Source: Archegozetes longisetosus (taxonomy: Eukaryota; Arthropoda; Arachnida; Sarcoptiformes; Trhypochthoniidae). From it: a stretch of DNA of 64,000 nt. Location: contig JAEMBT020000007.1 in the NCBI GenBank assembly GCA_018873245.2, positions 3,861,129-3,925,128 of the forward strand, read 5' to 3'. The notes beneath the pieces were generated by a model. That model had not been told where the DNA came from. It did no database searches and saw nothing but the letters and a program-made list of their open reading frames with translations. The translations under genes and the position numbers were made by a program. Positions 1 to 13,852 of the stretch are shown in pieces; positions within the stretch are counted from its first letter, which is position 1, and each line of letters opens with the position of its first letter.

Positions 1-1339
1 AAAACTTATTTGGCGTAAATATTTGCACAAAATCTAAACGAAAATTATTCATCCTTTTCGACGTAGAAAATGCGTTTGGGCAAATTTGCGAATAGTTTGA
101 ATAATCTGGCAAATCGTCTTTGGAGGGCTATAAAGTTCTATCGATAATTCAAATAACATTGCAGATACAACTTTTATAGCACTGACCCGACCAAATATTT
201 GCAACAATTTTCACATGTCACTAATCGATATTTCAAATCGAAATAAGTTTTTCTATTTTAGCGCAAGTTTATCAAAGAAAAGATTGAGAAAAATGGTCAT
301 TAAACAAGTTCTTGAGGAATGAATAACAAAATTGAAGTTTGAATTAAAAATAAGCTAATCATCAAAATAGTTATAATAAATCAGTACAAAGTTGACTGTG
401 TTTTGATTCATATCAAACTCTAATCCAATGTTTTAATGAAAGTCTTAAAAATCAAACAAAAAATCAAAGTTCAAGAAAACTTGAAAACTAGCTTCAATCA
501 AATTTGAACAAATTCTTTTGTAATCGATATCGTTTTGTAACAAGAAACTGATTTGAAAATTCAAGTAATTCTGAAATAAGTGGCTATAAGAGAAATTAAA
601 AACCATTTCCAATGCTTAAATCACAAATTATTAGAAATTGTTCATAACTATTATATCGTGATTTTGAAATATAATATGAATAATAAGAAAAGTAATGAGA
701 GTATAATTGCAATTGAAACAAAGATTTGGCTAAAAATGACAAACAAAAACAAATAAAACGCAAAAATGTGAGCGAAATTACAAGAAAACTAGAAGAAATG
801 TATTTTTTAATTATTAGTCAATAGTAAGAGTCGATGTCCCTTCAGTTGAAGATCTATTCAACAAAATAAGGTTTAATGACCTGCGGAAGCAAACTCTCTC
901 TCATCGGACATTGACATTGAATGCAGCAAAACAGAGAAATACATTGCTTTGCAGTACAGGTTCTCTAATACTAACGAACACCAGAGTTATCGCATCAAAA
1001 ACAACACAAAACACTTCTATTCTATTACTACAGCCCTGAACTTGACATAAATCCAAGTTTTGCCAAAAACTCAATTCAATTAACAAATTAAACGCTTTTA
1101 TAGCAAACAAACAAATAGATATTGCTTTAAGTTTAACATTTAACTAAATACTGCTTCGATTTTTAAATGCTTTCTCAAATAGTTTTCAAACTGAAAAAAT
1201 ATTTCAAAAGGCATTCTTTAGAAGATTTCAAGACTCAAGACTTTGAAATACTCTTAAATATGAAGTTTTGAGTAGTTTTCAGGTAAAAGAAAGTTAGAGA
1301 AATGGAGAAGAAAATCCAAAATATGTAAAATCAAATTAC
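1..1339. other. Probable intron of the minus-strand gene, no coding signal
   Basis: AT-rich sequence downstream of the donor at 1339/1338. Short open frames here have no coding character, and I see no splice-bounded exon, RNA gene or repeat. Confidence 0.4.
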
Positions 1340-4300
1340 CTAGTTGAATATTGTTATTGTTTTTGTTTCTATGATTTTTACTGGGTTTGTGATGATTTGT
1401 CGGCGAAACTGAACTTTCGGCTAATTCTCTCTTTGTTTCGTAAATAACAGTAACACCCGCTGGACCACCACTGCCCGTTCGCACTGATGTGGCCGCACTG
1501 CCTGTCACTGAAGGCATTCCATTACTAGTGACCAAGGGAGGGGATGCCACGGGAGGACTGCCCGACAATGGGTTCCGATTCAAAGGAGTGATCAGTGCTT
1601 GTGATTCAGTGCCGGGATATGGAGGAAGAGGTCCGTACTCTTTGGAAGAATATTCTGGAACTGTTTCTGAATAAATACACGGTTTTTCGTCGTATTCTTT
1701 CTTTATAGGGTCGTAGAAAGAAAGCGAAAAGTCATTGTCGAAGAGTGAGTCAGAGCCCAGTTTGACGCCCGAATCCGGAGAAGACGTAGAAGAAGTGACG
1801 GTCACCGGAGGAAGAACTCCACCACAAGAACCGTCATCCAGTTTGAACACATCCATTGATTTGTAAAGTTCTAATCAAAATCAAATCGATTTCAAGAGTG
1901 GATGACATGAATGGGGTTTAAATCAATTTGAATAATGAATTCAAAGAGAAAGACATTATTTGAATGAAGTATTTTTGCACTTATTCTCGTTGTTGAAGTA
2001 AAATCCCAGAAAATAGTTTAAGAATTGACGAAAATATTCACTTGGTAACTGATAGAAAACTGAACTAATAAGACAACAAATAAGTTTAAAGTAGATGAAG
2101 AACTTTGCAACAAAAATTAAGTTTCGATAACAAGTGATGTTCAATGAGAAGCAAAGGCACAACAGGTTCACAAATGACTCACTTTTAATGCACACTCAAT
2201 AGCACCGCGTTCGCTATAGAGATAGACAGTTTTAAAGCACACCTCAATCTAAAGCAATGCAGTGTTTGGGTCGATGTCCCGAAACTCACTGAAAAGCAGT
2301 GCAAAATCAGAGTTTGAGCGAGAGTTTGGCTTACGAGAGACAACCCCTCTTATGGCCCACCACTCCATACAAGACTTGTTTCACAACTTTTGGGACTCTT
2401 ATGCGGAAGCGTTTCAGTTAACTGTTTGTCAAAAAATCATTTGAAAACCAAATAATATTTTAAAATCTTATAACACTTTTCTACAATTTCAATATTAATT
2501 TTGTTTTCAAATGTTTTGCCAACACGTTATTAATTGATTTACTATTGCTTTAATGCACTTATAAATCGACTTCTAGTAGTGAAATGCTATTATTCAAATC
2601 AAACCGAATCATATCTAATATTTGGAACACTCCTCGAAGAGCTTTGGGGATTGTATCAGTCGTTTGCAAAAATCACTGCTTTTTGTCACTCACTTTTGCA
2701 AATAATTATTTCTTTCTTCGGATTATTAATGGATTGATCGATTAATAACCAGAAAAATAGACCAAAAAATAGTGATTCACCAGTAGATGCATAGATTGCT
2801 AAAAAACAGGTTTTCATTAGAGAAAAGCTAAGGCAATAAAACGTTCTGAAGTGTATTTTTGTTACGCGACTACACTTCTCATCAACTCTTTTGAGACAAT
2901 TTTCTCACAGTAAGAGAGCAAAAGATACCTAACAAAACATATAACAAGACATAACATATAGCGAGTCTGATCCCAATCCTATCCCATTCGAAGCCCTGTC
3001 CCGACACTTGTTCCAAAGAAATTCTGTTTTACTTTTGGTCCACTTTCAGACCAAAACACATAACAGTTTCGGAGAAAAGAAGAGAGAGAAAGAGAAAAAT
3101 GTTTAAAAAGCCTTAAAGCGATTGTTAGCGCGAGAGAAAGGGGAGAAAGAATTGAAAGCGATTTGAGAGAAGAGAAAAGAGAACTGAATAATAGTCTAGA
3201 ATGCAAAGCACTGATCAGAGCAATAGGAGAGAAACAGTTTTGCCGAATTAACACAATTTCGTAAATGTTGCTCAGAAAAAAACGTTTGTTTGTTTTGAAA
3301 AACTGCATAGAAGCCAAGAGTGTCAAAATGGAAGCGGATCGTAAAAGGGGCAATATATGAAAAGCTAAGCTAACGCTTCAGCAAACCGATAAATATTTGA
3401 TTTTGTTTGAAGAAGATATGTCGTTCTATTATTCATTTTTATCTTGTTTACGCGTTTCTTGACATAAATACACTCGAAATAAGTTTGCATTCAAAGAAAA
3501 AGGACTCCAAACATGAAATAATATGAAAACTAATAATAAGCTTGCAAAACACGTGTTCTCTCTGTATATCAGTTACATTTGCATTCAATTACTGATCAAA
3601 TGAGAGAAAACGCTCTTAACTTCACAGATATTTTGCTTAAAATGTTTGTCGGAGTTTGTGCGAGTTTTTACTTAATTTTACAGTCCTTTGCATTTACTTA
3701 ATGTTGGGAACCGTTTTAGCTATTGATGGCTTCTATTGAGTCCGATCCCCCATTCGACCCCTACCCCGACCCCCACCCCTCTCTGTCTGGCTCTGAAATA
3801 AGAACGAGTAAACACTATTCACGACTAAATTATTATTGCTTTCAATAAAAAAGAAAGTTTGAGACCTTTACAGACCTATTATTCTGAGTTTGAGACCCTT
3901 TACTGCCCTTTCTATACATTTATAGACATTCAAATTGAATTCTATACTAAAAAAATGAGTTTTTGCAATATCGAGGAGAAAGTTATGAAAGTTATGTTTT
4001 GCCACTTTCTCATTATGTTTATTTCAGAAAATGATAGTTTCATTGAAATTGTTAGAATTTTTGCAGTAATTGTTTGACTCAAATTAAAAACCTGATCTCG
4101 TCAAAATCATCTGAACAATTGACTCGATCTTTAATGAGGACTTTCAAGTATTATATGATTTTAGGAATAATATACTCGAAGATAGGTTCGCAACGAGTAA
4201 TTCATAAGAATTTTAAACAATTTGGAAACGATTTTATGAGCAAATAATTAATCAAAAGTGAGCTCTGATTACATTTCAAGACATGTTTTTGAATGCGGAA

Positions 4301-7300
4301 TAGCCTGAGGGCCGTTTAGTCCCAACCATTGGTTTTGATTTCATTTGGACTCAATTTCAACATTAATTCACTCCTTATTCTCATTTGACTGAAAACTGAA
4401 ATTAATTTGAACGAAAATGACATTAAATTTGACTTGTAATGATTTTATGCATAGGACTTGAAATAATAATCAATATTTTCTTCAATAGTATAAGTAATTG
4501 AAGTTTTAGAAAATTTCTTTCAAACATCATAACAATTCCAATGTAAAAGATCTCACATTTTATGCAAAAATCAATAAAATTGTGCAAAACTAGAGATAGA
4601 AATAGAGAATGAAATTGAGTTATAGCTTGTTCCCTTAGAAAAATAGAGCACTCTTTGGATTTTCTTTATTGAGGCTATGCTTTAGTTGAAGGCATTATTT
4701 TATTGATCATTAGTTATTTGAACTTTGGTTCGATTTTTTGCGAAATACACACAGAAAACAACAACTGATTTATTTTTTGAAAGTTTCAATTTTCAGAAAT
4801 TCGGCCATAGTTAAGAAATATACCGAAATATATGGAAAAGAGTTGTGAAAAGCATAAAAGCATAGAAAAATAAATGCAATACTAAATGGTAGGCACGAAT
4901 GCAAATGGATGTGATGGAAGGCGAATATTGAATAGAAAGAAATGTAATACTATTTGTATATGAAAGTAACTGTAAGGTTTTATTCATTTCAGAATCAATC
5001 TAAGGAACGGAAGTCGAACAGCGAGTCAAGTGCGAGAAAGTCTATACTCTTTTCACTATTGAGTCCCATTCCCTGATATCCGGTCCATATTTTGGACCCA
5101 TTTTTAAATACGAGGACAACAGTTATGACCCGTTATGTAAAACTGGACCAAAACTATGGGAAAGATAGACAAACATATGTTGTTTATCATTATGAGACAA
5201 AGTATTTTATTTGAAATAGTCTTTCGTTAAAACTAAAAATACGCTAAGTAGCCGTATATTTGTATTCAAATGAGACAAACATTATTTGTTTGCTTAGAAA
5301 CTAAAATCACAACAAAAAATTTATGAAACAAACAAAAAGTAGCAATTTTGAAAAACGCACTCAAACGAACGCAAAATTAATGAGAAACTAATGGACAGGA
5401 TATGAACGGAAGAAATAATAAGCGAATTCGATGCGATCTGCAAAAGAGTGAAAGCAATGAAAACGATTTGAAAACTTGGCCTCATTTCGAGACCTCTTTC
5501 TGATGGAGGGCTCTCTATGGGAAAATAGGTCTAATGGGGGGCTCGCACACAAATCAGGACCATTCGCAGATGTAGATAGAAAATCAATACTTTACTTTGC
5601 TCAATAAATATCCTGTCCTTTTAAGCAAATATCTGTTTGTTTTTACGCAACCGAATATTTTATTGTCTGCAAAATCTGTTGCAAATAAGTTTACTTCGAT
5701 TTAAGTGGTTTTTATGTCATAAAAGCAAATCACTTCTTATAGAAGCAAATTTTCATTTAATTAATTTTAGAGAATATTCGCAGAGGAAACAAAATAAATT
5801 GTGTGTTATGTGCTGCAGCTAAAGATTATAGAAATCAAACTCTCGGAACAAATAGTTTTTGATAAATGGAGACAAATATATGCTGGAGATGAGAGGAGAA
5901 AGTGGTTTTAGTTGTAATGCAGGTGTAGTTTTGTCCAAATAGTCATGTCTTGTATTTCTTTTGCTATTAATAGAAAAAAGTATCAGTTTTTCTATTCTTT
6001 CCAAGTATTTATTCAAATATGGATTAGATTCGAGTCAAAAAAAGAGATTATTTACGCATTCAATGACTATTCTCTGCTTTTGTACTCAAATATAGTATTT
6101 CTCTGTTCAATAGAAGAGAAAAAGAGTGAAAATATTTGCCGGCTTATGAGCAGCTCGAGACCATTGGGTCGAGTCAGGACTCGAGACTTTTGCTGAAAAT
6201 TTGTAACAAATTTTTTCAATGCAATCAATAATACATTAAAAGAATAGGAATATAACGAGAGAGTGACCTAAATTTATTGAAGCTTAATCAATAGATCAGT
6301 TTAATATTTATTGATTAATTAATTGTTACAAAAAGTAAGTATTTCGCCAAACATTCGAGTCTTTCCTCTCTGGATAACAATATTTTCTCAAAAGAAATAT
6401 GAATCGAATGGAAAGTAAAGTCAAGACATTTAATACTTTTCTTTGGTATTGATTTGTATGACAATAAGTATTAGTTTAAGACTTGACTGTTAGGAACAGC
6501 TGAACATGTCTCCAATAAATTGAACCCTTTCTTTCTTTCTTCGAAACCCTTTGACTGAAAGAAACTCAAAAGTTTTCAATTCTTTTGAATTATTTGTTCG
6601 GTTTTTAGGCATAAATAATATGTAAGCGCGTGTCTCAACAATACAACAATACAAAACTCTATTCTTTCACTATTGAAATGTTTCACTACAAACAGTTAAT
6701 GGTTAAGGTATAGCGAATATGTGTCTCTATTAAAGCGACCCCAGTCAACGAGCAATTATATCAAAATTACTACCAGTTTATCATTTGTTCATTTAATTAT
6801 AGTCTTAACTCATTTATGCGTTTCATACGTAAACTATCTCGAAGAAGTGCAATTCAAACAAATCTCTTATTAGTAATGAAGCAAATATTTTGAGCGCTTT
6901 TCAATTGATGGCGTTTTGTCAAGATGAACATTTAAATAATTAATCCATTAATACAACGCCAGTCTGTATGAAAATAAATGAACGCATTAATCACAGCATT
7001 CATTCACTTTAATGAATATTTTGTCCAAATACCGACGACTTGATTGAAAGACACAAAATTCACTTAAGACTAAAAACATTTGTCAAAATAGAGAATATCT
7101 GAGAAACAGAGTCAACAGTAATCAATCATTTGGTGAAATTTTCATTTCAGCAAAAAACATAAGAAACGTCTGATTTTATGAAAAATTGTCTTATATATAT
7201 TAGACATTAAAAAATGCCCTCAAATTGTTGATTAAACGAATAAATCATAAAACAATAGTTAGAAAATGAATGCAAAGCATTGATCGAAAATGAAGTGATT

Positions 7301-7906
7301 TATTAAGATTTTTCAAACATTTGCTTTTTAATTGGCTTCGAGACTTTCACAAATGATCGTAATAGATTAAAAGACAAAATTTGAGTCCTTTTTCAGCAAT
7401 ACATATATATATATAAATAGAAGAGAGATGTTTTCATAAGAGAACAGTTTTCTCGCTCCAGAGTTCAATGAACTCAAGTCTTGCGAGTTATATATAGAGA
7501 GAGGATGAATGAGTTATCGTTCTATCGATTCTTAGGATTATTATTACAGAAGAATAACGTTTAATTGTTGTCTTATCGAAAACACATTTTTTGTCTCCTA
7601 TTGCTCACAAATATTTATTGAAAATATTCTTCTCAACTAACCTTTATTTGATTCAGCTTTCAATTGGAGCGCTTTCTTCAGATCATTATTGGCTTTACGC
7701 GCATTATTTGTTGTATTGCTGTCTGCTTTCAATTGTTGTTTTTCATTGTTATCGTTGTTGGTTATTAACAGATTATGAGTAGTCGACGACACCACTTGTT
7801 CTTCACTTATCTGTGGGCTAATTGTTGTATTAGTTCCCGAACCGATTGTCGTTTTTGCAGTTCTTGTAATACGTTTTGGTCTAACATTAACTCCAATTGC
7901 AGTCAT
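1340..7906 (-). CDS. 5' part of a gene of unknown function, possibly a transcription regulator (2 exons; continues beyond the window)
   Basis: Two coding exons join in frame. Exon 1 is 7906..7642, from the first ATG (MTAIGVNVRPK) after an upstream in-frame stop, to the strong donor AAAG|GTTAGT. Exon 2 is 1870..1340, from acceptor TTGATTAG to donor CTAG|GTAATT. Both ends are phase 1, and the join gives ...AESNK-E-LYKSMDVFKL.... The 267-residue product so far is low in complexity: Asn/Thr/Lys-rich first, then Pro/Ser/Gly/Thr-rich with acidic and Tyr-containing segments (YDPIKKEYDEKP, GPLPPYPG), then a basic Asn-rich end. It has no signal peptide or membrane segment. This composition is usual in N-terminal activation regions of transcription factors such as nuclear receptors, but no DNA-binding domain lies in the window, so the function is unknown. 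Exon 2 could also be an alternative start at its own ATG (1856). Confidence 0.5.
1871..7641. other. Inferred 5.8 kb intron, no gene seen
   Basis: This lies between the two phase-matched exons of the minus-strand gene. It is AT-rich, with a purine-rich GA tract around 3060-3190 and a C-rich stretch around 3745-3785. Short dyads such as GGTCCA..TGGACC near 5083 are present. Open frames such as 2979-3353 are low complexity. I find no protein-coding, tRNA or rRNA signal. Confidence 0.35.
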
Positions 7907-8690
7907 TATCACAAAACACAAAATCAATAATCAAAACACTATTGAATTAATCGATATCACTTTTATTAAGACTTCTTTTTAGAGGACGTCCTCAATAATG
8001 CGCTCGGTTTTCACTGCAATCAAAACATGTTTTACAGTTGAGTCGCATTTCAAGGAAAATATAACTGTTACTCAAACCAAATTTTAGTTAAACTTCAACT
8101 CAATTATCATATATTAGAGACCATTTATTTTGCAACTAATAAACTATTTCTTAAATAAATCTTATATTATGTAAAAAATCTTCAACAAACAAATAAATTC
8201 TTGTTCATATAATACTATAATAGTTTTCAATTATCATAAATTTAAATAATTGGCTGAAGACTATCTGAAACTTTTTTTAATTACAACTTGTTCTCAAAAA
8301 ATAAATAAAATATTTACAAAAATTCTAATTAAGTTATATTTAAGAATAGACTTAAAATGGATTAATTGATAGAAAACTTACTTACGAATGAAATTGAGCG
8401 AAAGCCAGTTACAATTTCAATTATTATTTATTAATACTAATATTTGGATAACTTTTAATTAACAACAACACGAACCAATGAAACGCCTCTAAAACACGTT
8501 TATAACAATCTTTGGAATCGAATGAATGACAGAAAACGTGAAACTATTTTGAGAGACAAGTCAAGACAAAAATGAAAGCCAATCAAAAAAGATCTCGTAG
8601 AGAGTAAAGAGAAAAGTATTTCCATAGCAACTGCTCTCATATGTCATCAATAGAGTAGCATTGTTTGAACGCACGCGTAAATGAGACTTC

Positions 8691-8952
8691 AAGTTTGCAA
8701 ATATAAATTTTGATGAATGATCAAAGATCTTTCAGTGCTTTCACTGAAGTGATCATAAGAATAAATTACAGAATGAAGTACATAACAAAGTTAAGATTGG
8801 GTTAATCGAAATAAAAATATAGATTTTTCAAACGTACAATCGAAGGAAGGAAAAGCTCGGCAGTAAACACTGATCTATAGTTGAAAATGATGTACAGATG
8901 CGAAACGAATAATAAGAGCTATACCCATAATTACCCAAAATAAGAGAAAAAC
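8691..8952 (+). repeat. Dispersed repeat, copy A
   Basis: This segment, starting AAGTTTGCAAATATAAATTT, matches 14371-14627 in the same orientation along about 250 bases. The best-conserved stretch runs from 'gaagtacataacaaag' through 'ggaaggaaaagctcggcag' to 'gatgtacagatgcgaaa'. No open frame or terminal inverted repeat is obvious, so it is probably a non-autonomous mobile element fragment or an old duplication. Confidence 0.8.
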
Positions 8953-9477
8953 AGTACTTCTTTACTTCCAAAGCATTGTTTACGACAACTTTACTCGCAA
9001 AATCTTCAATAAAACTTTTAAATAATCTTAAAATTATGTTGAAATTAACACTTTATATTAAAAATATTTACTCAATTCTACAGAATTGCATTGGATCCTA
9101 CAAAATACAAAATTCAACTAAATTGAACTATGCATAGCTCAACTCTAAACAATTAGGGACAATTCTGTAGAATTCAGTAGGCTTTTTTCAAATAGATGAC
9201 GCAAATTTTAAGACTATTTCAAAGTTTTATTAACGATTTTGTGAATAGAGTTACAAATAATGTTTTGGAAGTAAAGACATGTAGTTGAGAGAAAGTTCGA
9301 CAAAAATTGATCAAACTTTTAAACTTTACCTACAAATTAAGATTACAAAACAAAACATTTCAGTCATTATAAACTATTTCTCCTTTAGGTTAAGCCCTAA
9401 AAAGTAAAGTCTATTTGCTTCGTTTTTTTATATCCTAATTGTACAGTTGATTCGAAAGTAAAGTTATGCACTAACCT

Positions 9478-9500
9478 GGGGATTAACTCCTGTAATCCCC
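9478..9500. repeat. Short perfect hairpin GGGGATTA-7 nt-TAATCCCC
   Basis: An 8-bp perfect inverted repeat with a 7-base loop in otherwise AT-rich intergenic DNA. Read in reverse complement, the hairpin at 24862-24887 is similar in both stem and loop (both contain AACTCC and GTA), suggesting a shared origin. No function can be assigned. Confidence 0.5.
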
Positions 9501-10634
9501 GATGCGTTTGGAAAGAAGGGAGATTCATTTTAAGACAATCATAAATTATTTGTTGTAGGAGTCAGTTTCGCAGAAGTCAGTTTTACGGAACCATATTTTA
9601 ATTAGTTAGTTTAGACGAAAAGCTTAATTTCTCTGTCTTCCAATTCTCAGTTCAGACTTTTAGAAATGCCCTCTATTTTTCAGTCATTAAGGAGAGCTCG
9701 AGTTTTAAGAATATAAGTTTTGAGTACACACTTAATGTTGTGCGTAAAAGCACTCATTATCGACGTAATAAGTTCTGAAGGTTTATGAAACAACGATATA
9801 CTGTAAATAGGAGTTGTTAAGCCAAACTATTAAGATTTGTACCCATAAATCTTCAACTGGTCTCAATTATGAAACGTTTGGTGGGTTAATACCTTTGAGA
9901 GCAAACTCCACATTGTGTCCAATGAATGTTTTGAGAGTTTTCCTTGCGTAATGACTGGAAGCCAAGTCAGGCCTAAACAAATAATTATTGTCCGAAAATT
10001 ATTCTCGCATAAAGACACCAAATGTTTATTCATGCACTACTTAGAATAAGTTTTATGACCCGAGATCACATAAAGAACGTGCGTCGACGAACGCAACAAA
10101 GTTTTCAATCTCGTTTTAGAGAGTTTTTATCGCTATTAGTCCTTTAGCTCTTTTTAATGACGAATTATTGTCCACTTTTTCGATAACATGTACTTTTGCC
10201 GATATTCATTGATTTAAAGTGATTAAAAGTGAATGATTTGTCCTTTTCCCTATTTGCTATTCCTCTATAAAAAGCGCCAATTACTTCTTGTCTCCTACCT
10301 TCATTTAATTGATCCATATTTTATCTGAAAGATAACCTCAAAGAATAAAAACACTTGTAAACAACTAGTAGGATCTAAGCTACAGTTTGACTCGTAATTC
10401 GTTTTAATTAACCCACGAATAGCGAGGCTTTTGAATAGTTTTATTCATTCCCATCAAATAGTATTCAAACGTTAATTCGATATTTTATTGAATAAAATCA
10501 TAACGTTTTCTTAAATTTTTGATTGAAGGTTTAAGTTTGTATAAGCGGTCCATTGCATAAATCTTTTGAAGTTAAAGTTTGTCTTACATTCCAATAGAAG
10601 TGAACAAATGATTATCATTGTTCTAAGAATGCGA

Positions 10635-11966
<1,332 letters not shown>

Positions 11967-12488
11967 TCTTTTAGCTGTTATAATGCATTCCCAGATGGAA
12001 CTCAAACAAATTGCAATCAGTTACATTGAATTTCAAGAAATATTGAATTGCAATTTATCGACCGATGTTTTGCAAACTTCATAAAACTTTTAGAGCTGAG
12101 TAGTTAGCAAAAGAGGAACAGTATTTCCATCTATGATAAAATTCAATAACTTTGTTTTGTTGCTATGGATTTTAAACAATACAGTTAAACATAATTAAAA
12201 ATAATTGAAGGATTTTAAACTGATTGAAACAACTAAGAAAGAAAATATGGAATAATAACAAGTAGTATATCGGATAAAAAATTTGGCTCAAAGTGAAATC
12301 TGAAAATATTTACAAATGATGTATTTTGACTATTGAAATGAAGAGCTTTATACAATGGTCTAACTGTAGTAAACATTTTCACTTGATCATATTTATATGA
12401 ATGTTTATCTAAAATTTTCAAAATCAAAGCTAACAATAGATAGCAAACAAATTAACAGTTGAAAATCAACTGGTAACTCAGTGTCAAA
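11967..12488. promoter_or_regulatory. Shared upstream region of protease and PRPSAP (divergent)
   Basis: About 520 bases separate the two divergent start codons. It is AT-rich, and I cannot point to a specific TATA box or operator. Any open frame here (12233-12436, minus) is AT-biased and has no coding features. Its promoter role is inferred from position only. Confidence 0.4.
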
Positions 12489-13852
12489 ATGTCTGGTCCG
12501 TCGGCAGATATGATACTAATAGCTGGTAACTCTCACAAAGAGTTAGCAAAAGAGATAGGTAATCGGTTAGGCGTTCGGTTGGCGTCGTGTTCGCTGTACC
12601 ATTCGACAAATAGGGAAACTGTGTTAGACATCGGAGACTCAGTTCGCGGTCGGGACTGTTACATCATTCAGACTGGTGGCAAAGATGTCAACAACAATAT
12701 TATGGAGCTGTTGATCATGGCTTACGCTTGTAAGACATCGTCTGCTAAGAATATCGTTGGAGTCATTCCATATCTTCCTTACGGAAAACAGTCGAAAATG
12801 AGAAAAAGGGGCTGCATCGTTGCCAAACTATTGGCTAAAATGATCAGTAAATCTGGATTTACTCATATTATAACTATGGATATGCATCAGAAGGAGGTCA
12901 CTATCTTATCATTCACTGCTTCCATTTGATTTTTGTCAACTTTGCCTTTTCTTTAGTATTGCTGTCTGTCATTCAAGCGTCTTAGTTCTCAGGCATATTC
13001 TCTCCATTAGCCGTGTTTGGGGTTTCAGTCACCTTAACTTTTGCTTACTTAATACGACTTAGTTTTATGCAAACTGTGCTAATGACTTGCTTTAAAACAA
13101 AGTACTTATTTTGTTCGATCATTAGGTTCAAGGATTTTTTGACGTTCCAGTGGACAACTTGCGAGCGTCACCATTTCTTCTTCAGTATATTCAGGAGCAG
13201 ATCCCCGACTATAGGAATGCAGTGATCGTGGCGAAAGATCCAGGATCTGCAAAGAAGGCGACCTCGTACGCAGAACGATTACGTTTAGGAATTGCTGTAT
13301 TGCATGGAGAACAAAAAGAAAGCGAATTAGACGAAGTCGACGGCAGATATAGTCCTCCACCACAAGCAGAACAATCTATCAAGACTTTTGATATAGGTCT
13401 CGATTCGATGCCTGTCTTGACCGCTAAGAACAAGCCTCCTATGACTGTTGTGGGAGATGTTGGCGGACGCATTGCTATTATGGTGGACGACATGATCGAT
13501 GACGTCGAGTCATTCGTGGCAGCAGCAGAAGTGCTTAGAGACCGAGGCGCTTATAAGATATATGTTTTGGCAACTCACGGATTGTTAAGTCAAGACGCAC
13601 CGCGACTTATAGAGGAGTCACCGATTCATGAAGTGGTCGTCACTAATACTGGTTTGTGATTAATAGGGTTTTCATTTTGATTGTGTTTCTAACATATCTT
13701 TCAATCTATTAGTTCCACATGAAGTCCAGAAGATGCAATGTAACAAAATTAAAACCGTCGATATATCAGCTTTATTGGCAGAAGCTATTCGTCGTATTCA
13801 TAACAAGGAATCGATGTCTTATCTCTTTCGTAACGTCACTCTCGAAGATTGA
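12489..13852 (+). CDS. Prpsap: Phosphoribosyl pyrophosphate synthase-associated protein (PRPSAP)
   Basis: Three exons: 12489..12896, 13126..13651 and 13713..13852, giving 357 aa, the family's usual length (about 350-370). PRPSAP is a non-catalytic partner that binds and restrains PRPP synthetase in the cytosol, at the entry of nucleotide synthesis. Diagnostic sequences are [35 protein letters not shown], the PRPP-binding-loop relative IMVDDMIDD (about residue 255), and the C-terminal [18 protein letters not shown]. The insert around residues 207-244 ([11 protein letters not shown]...), absent from true synthetases, separates PRPSAP from PRPS. Joins are in phase: ..HQKE|VQGFF.. and ..VTNT-V-PHEVQ... 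The ATG context (AAAATGT) and homology to the family N-terminus support the start. No lesions are seen. PRPSAP1 and PRPSAP2 cannot be told apart here. Confidence 0.95.

Larger units (their letters stand above)
7907..10634. other. Intergenic region with one repeat copy and one short hairpin
   Basis: No coding exon is visible. It includes a dispersed repeat copy (8691-8952) and the hairpin at 9478-9500, each listed separately. On the minus strand a candidate poly(A) signal for the protease gene lies at 10489-10484 (AATAAA). Confidence 0.5.

Noticed and set aside
2979..3353. 124-codon minus-strand frame rich in Ser and Leu
   Set aside because: It lies in a purine-rich low-complexity tract and has no domain or splice context.
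7637..7927. Start of the minus-strand exon at 7927 giving an apparent signal peptide
   Set aside because: That start is a TTG, not ATG; the first ATG (7906) gives no signal peptide.
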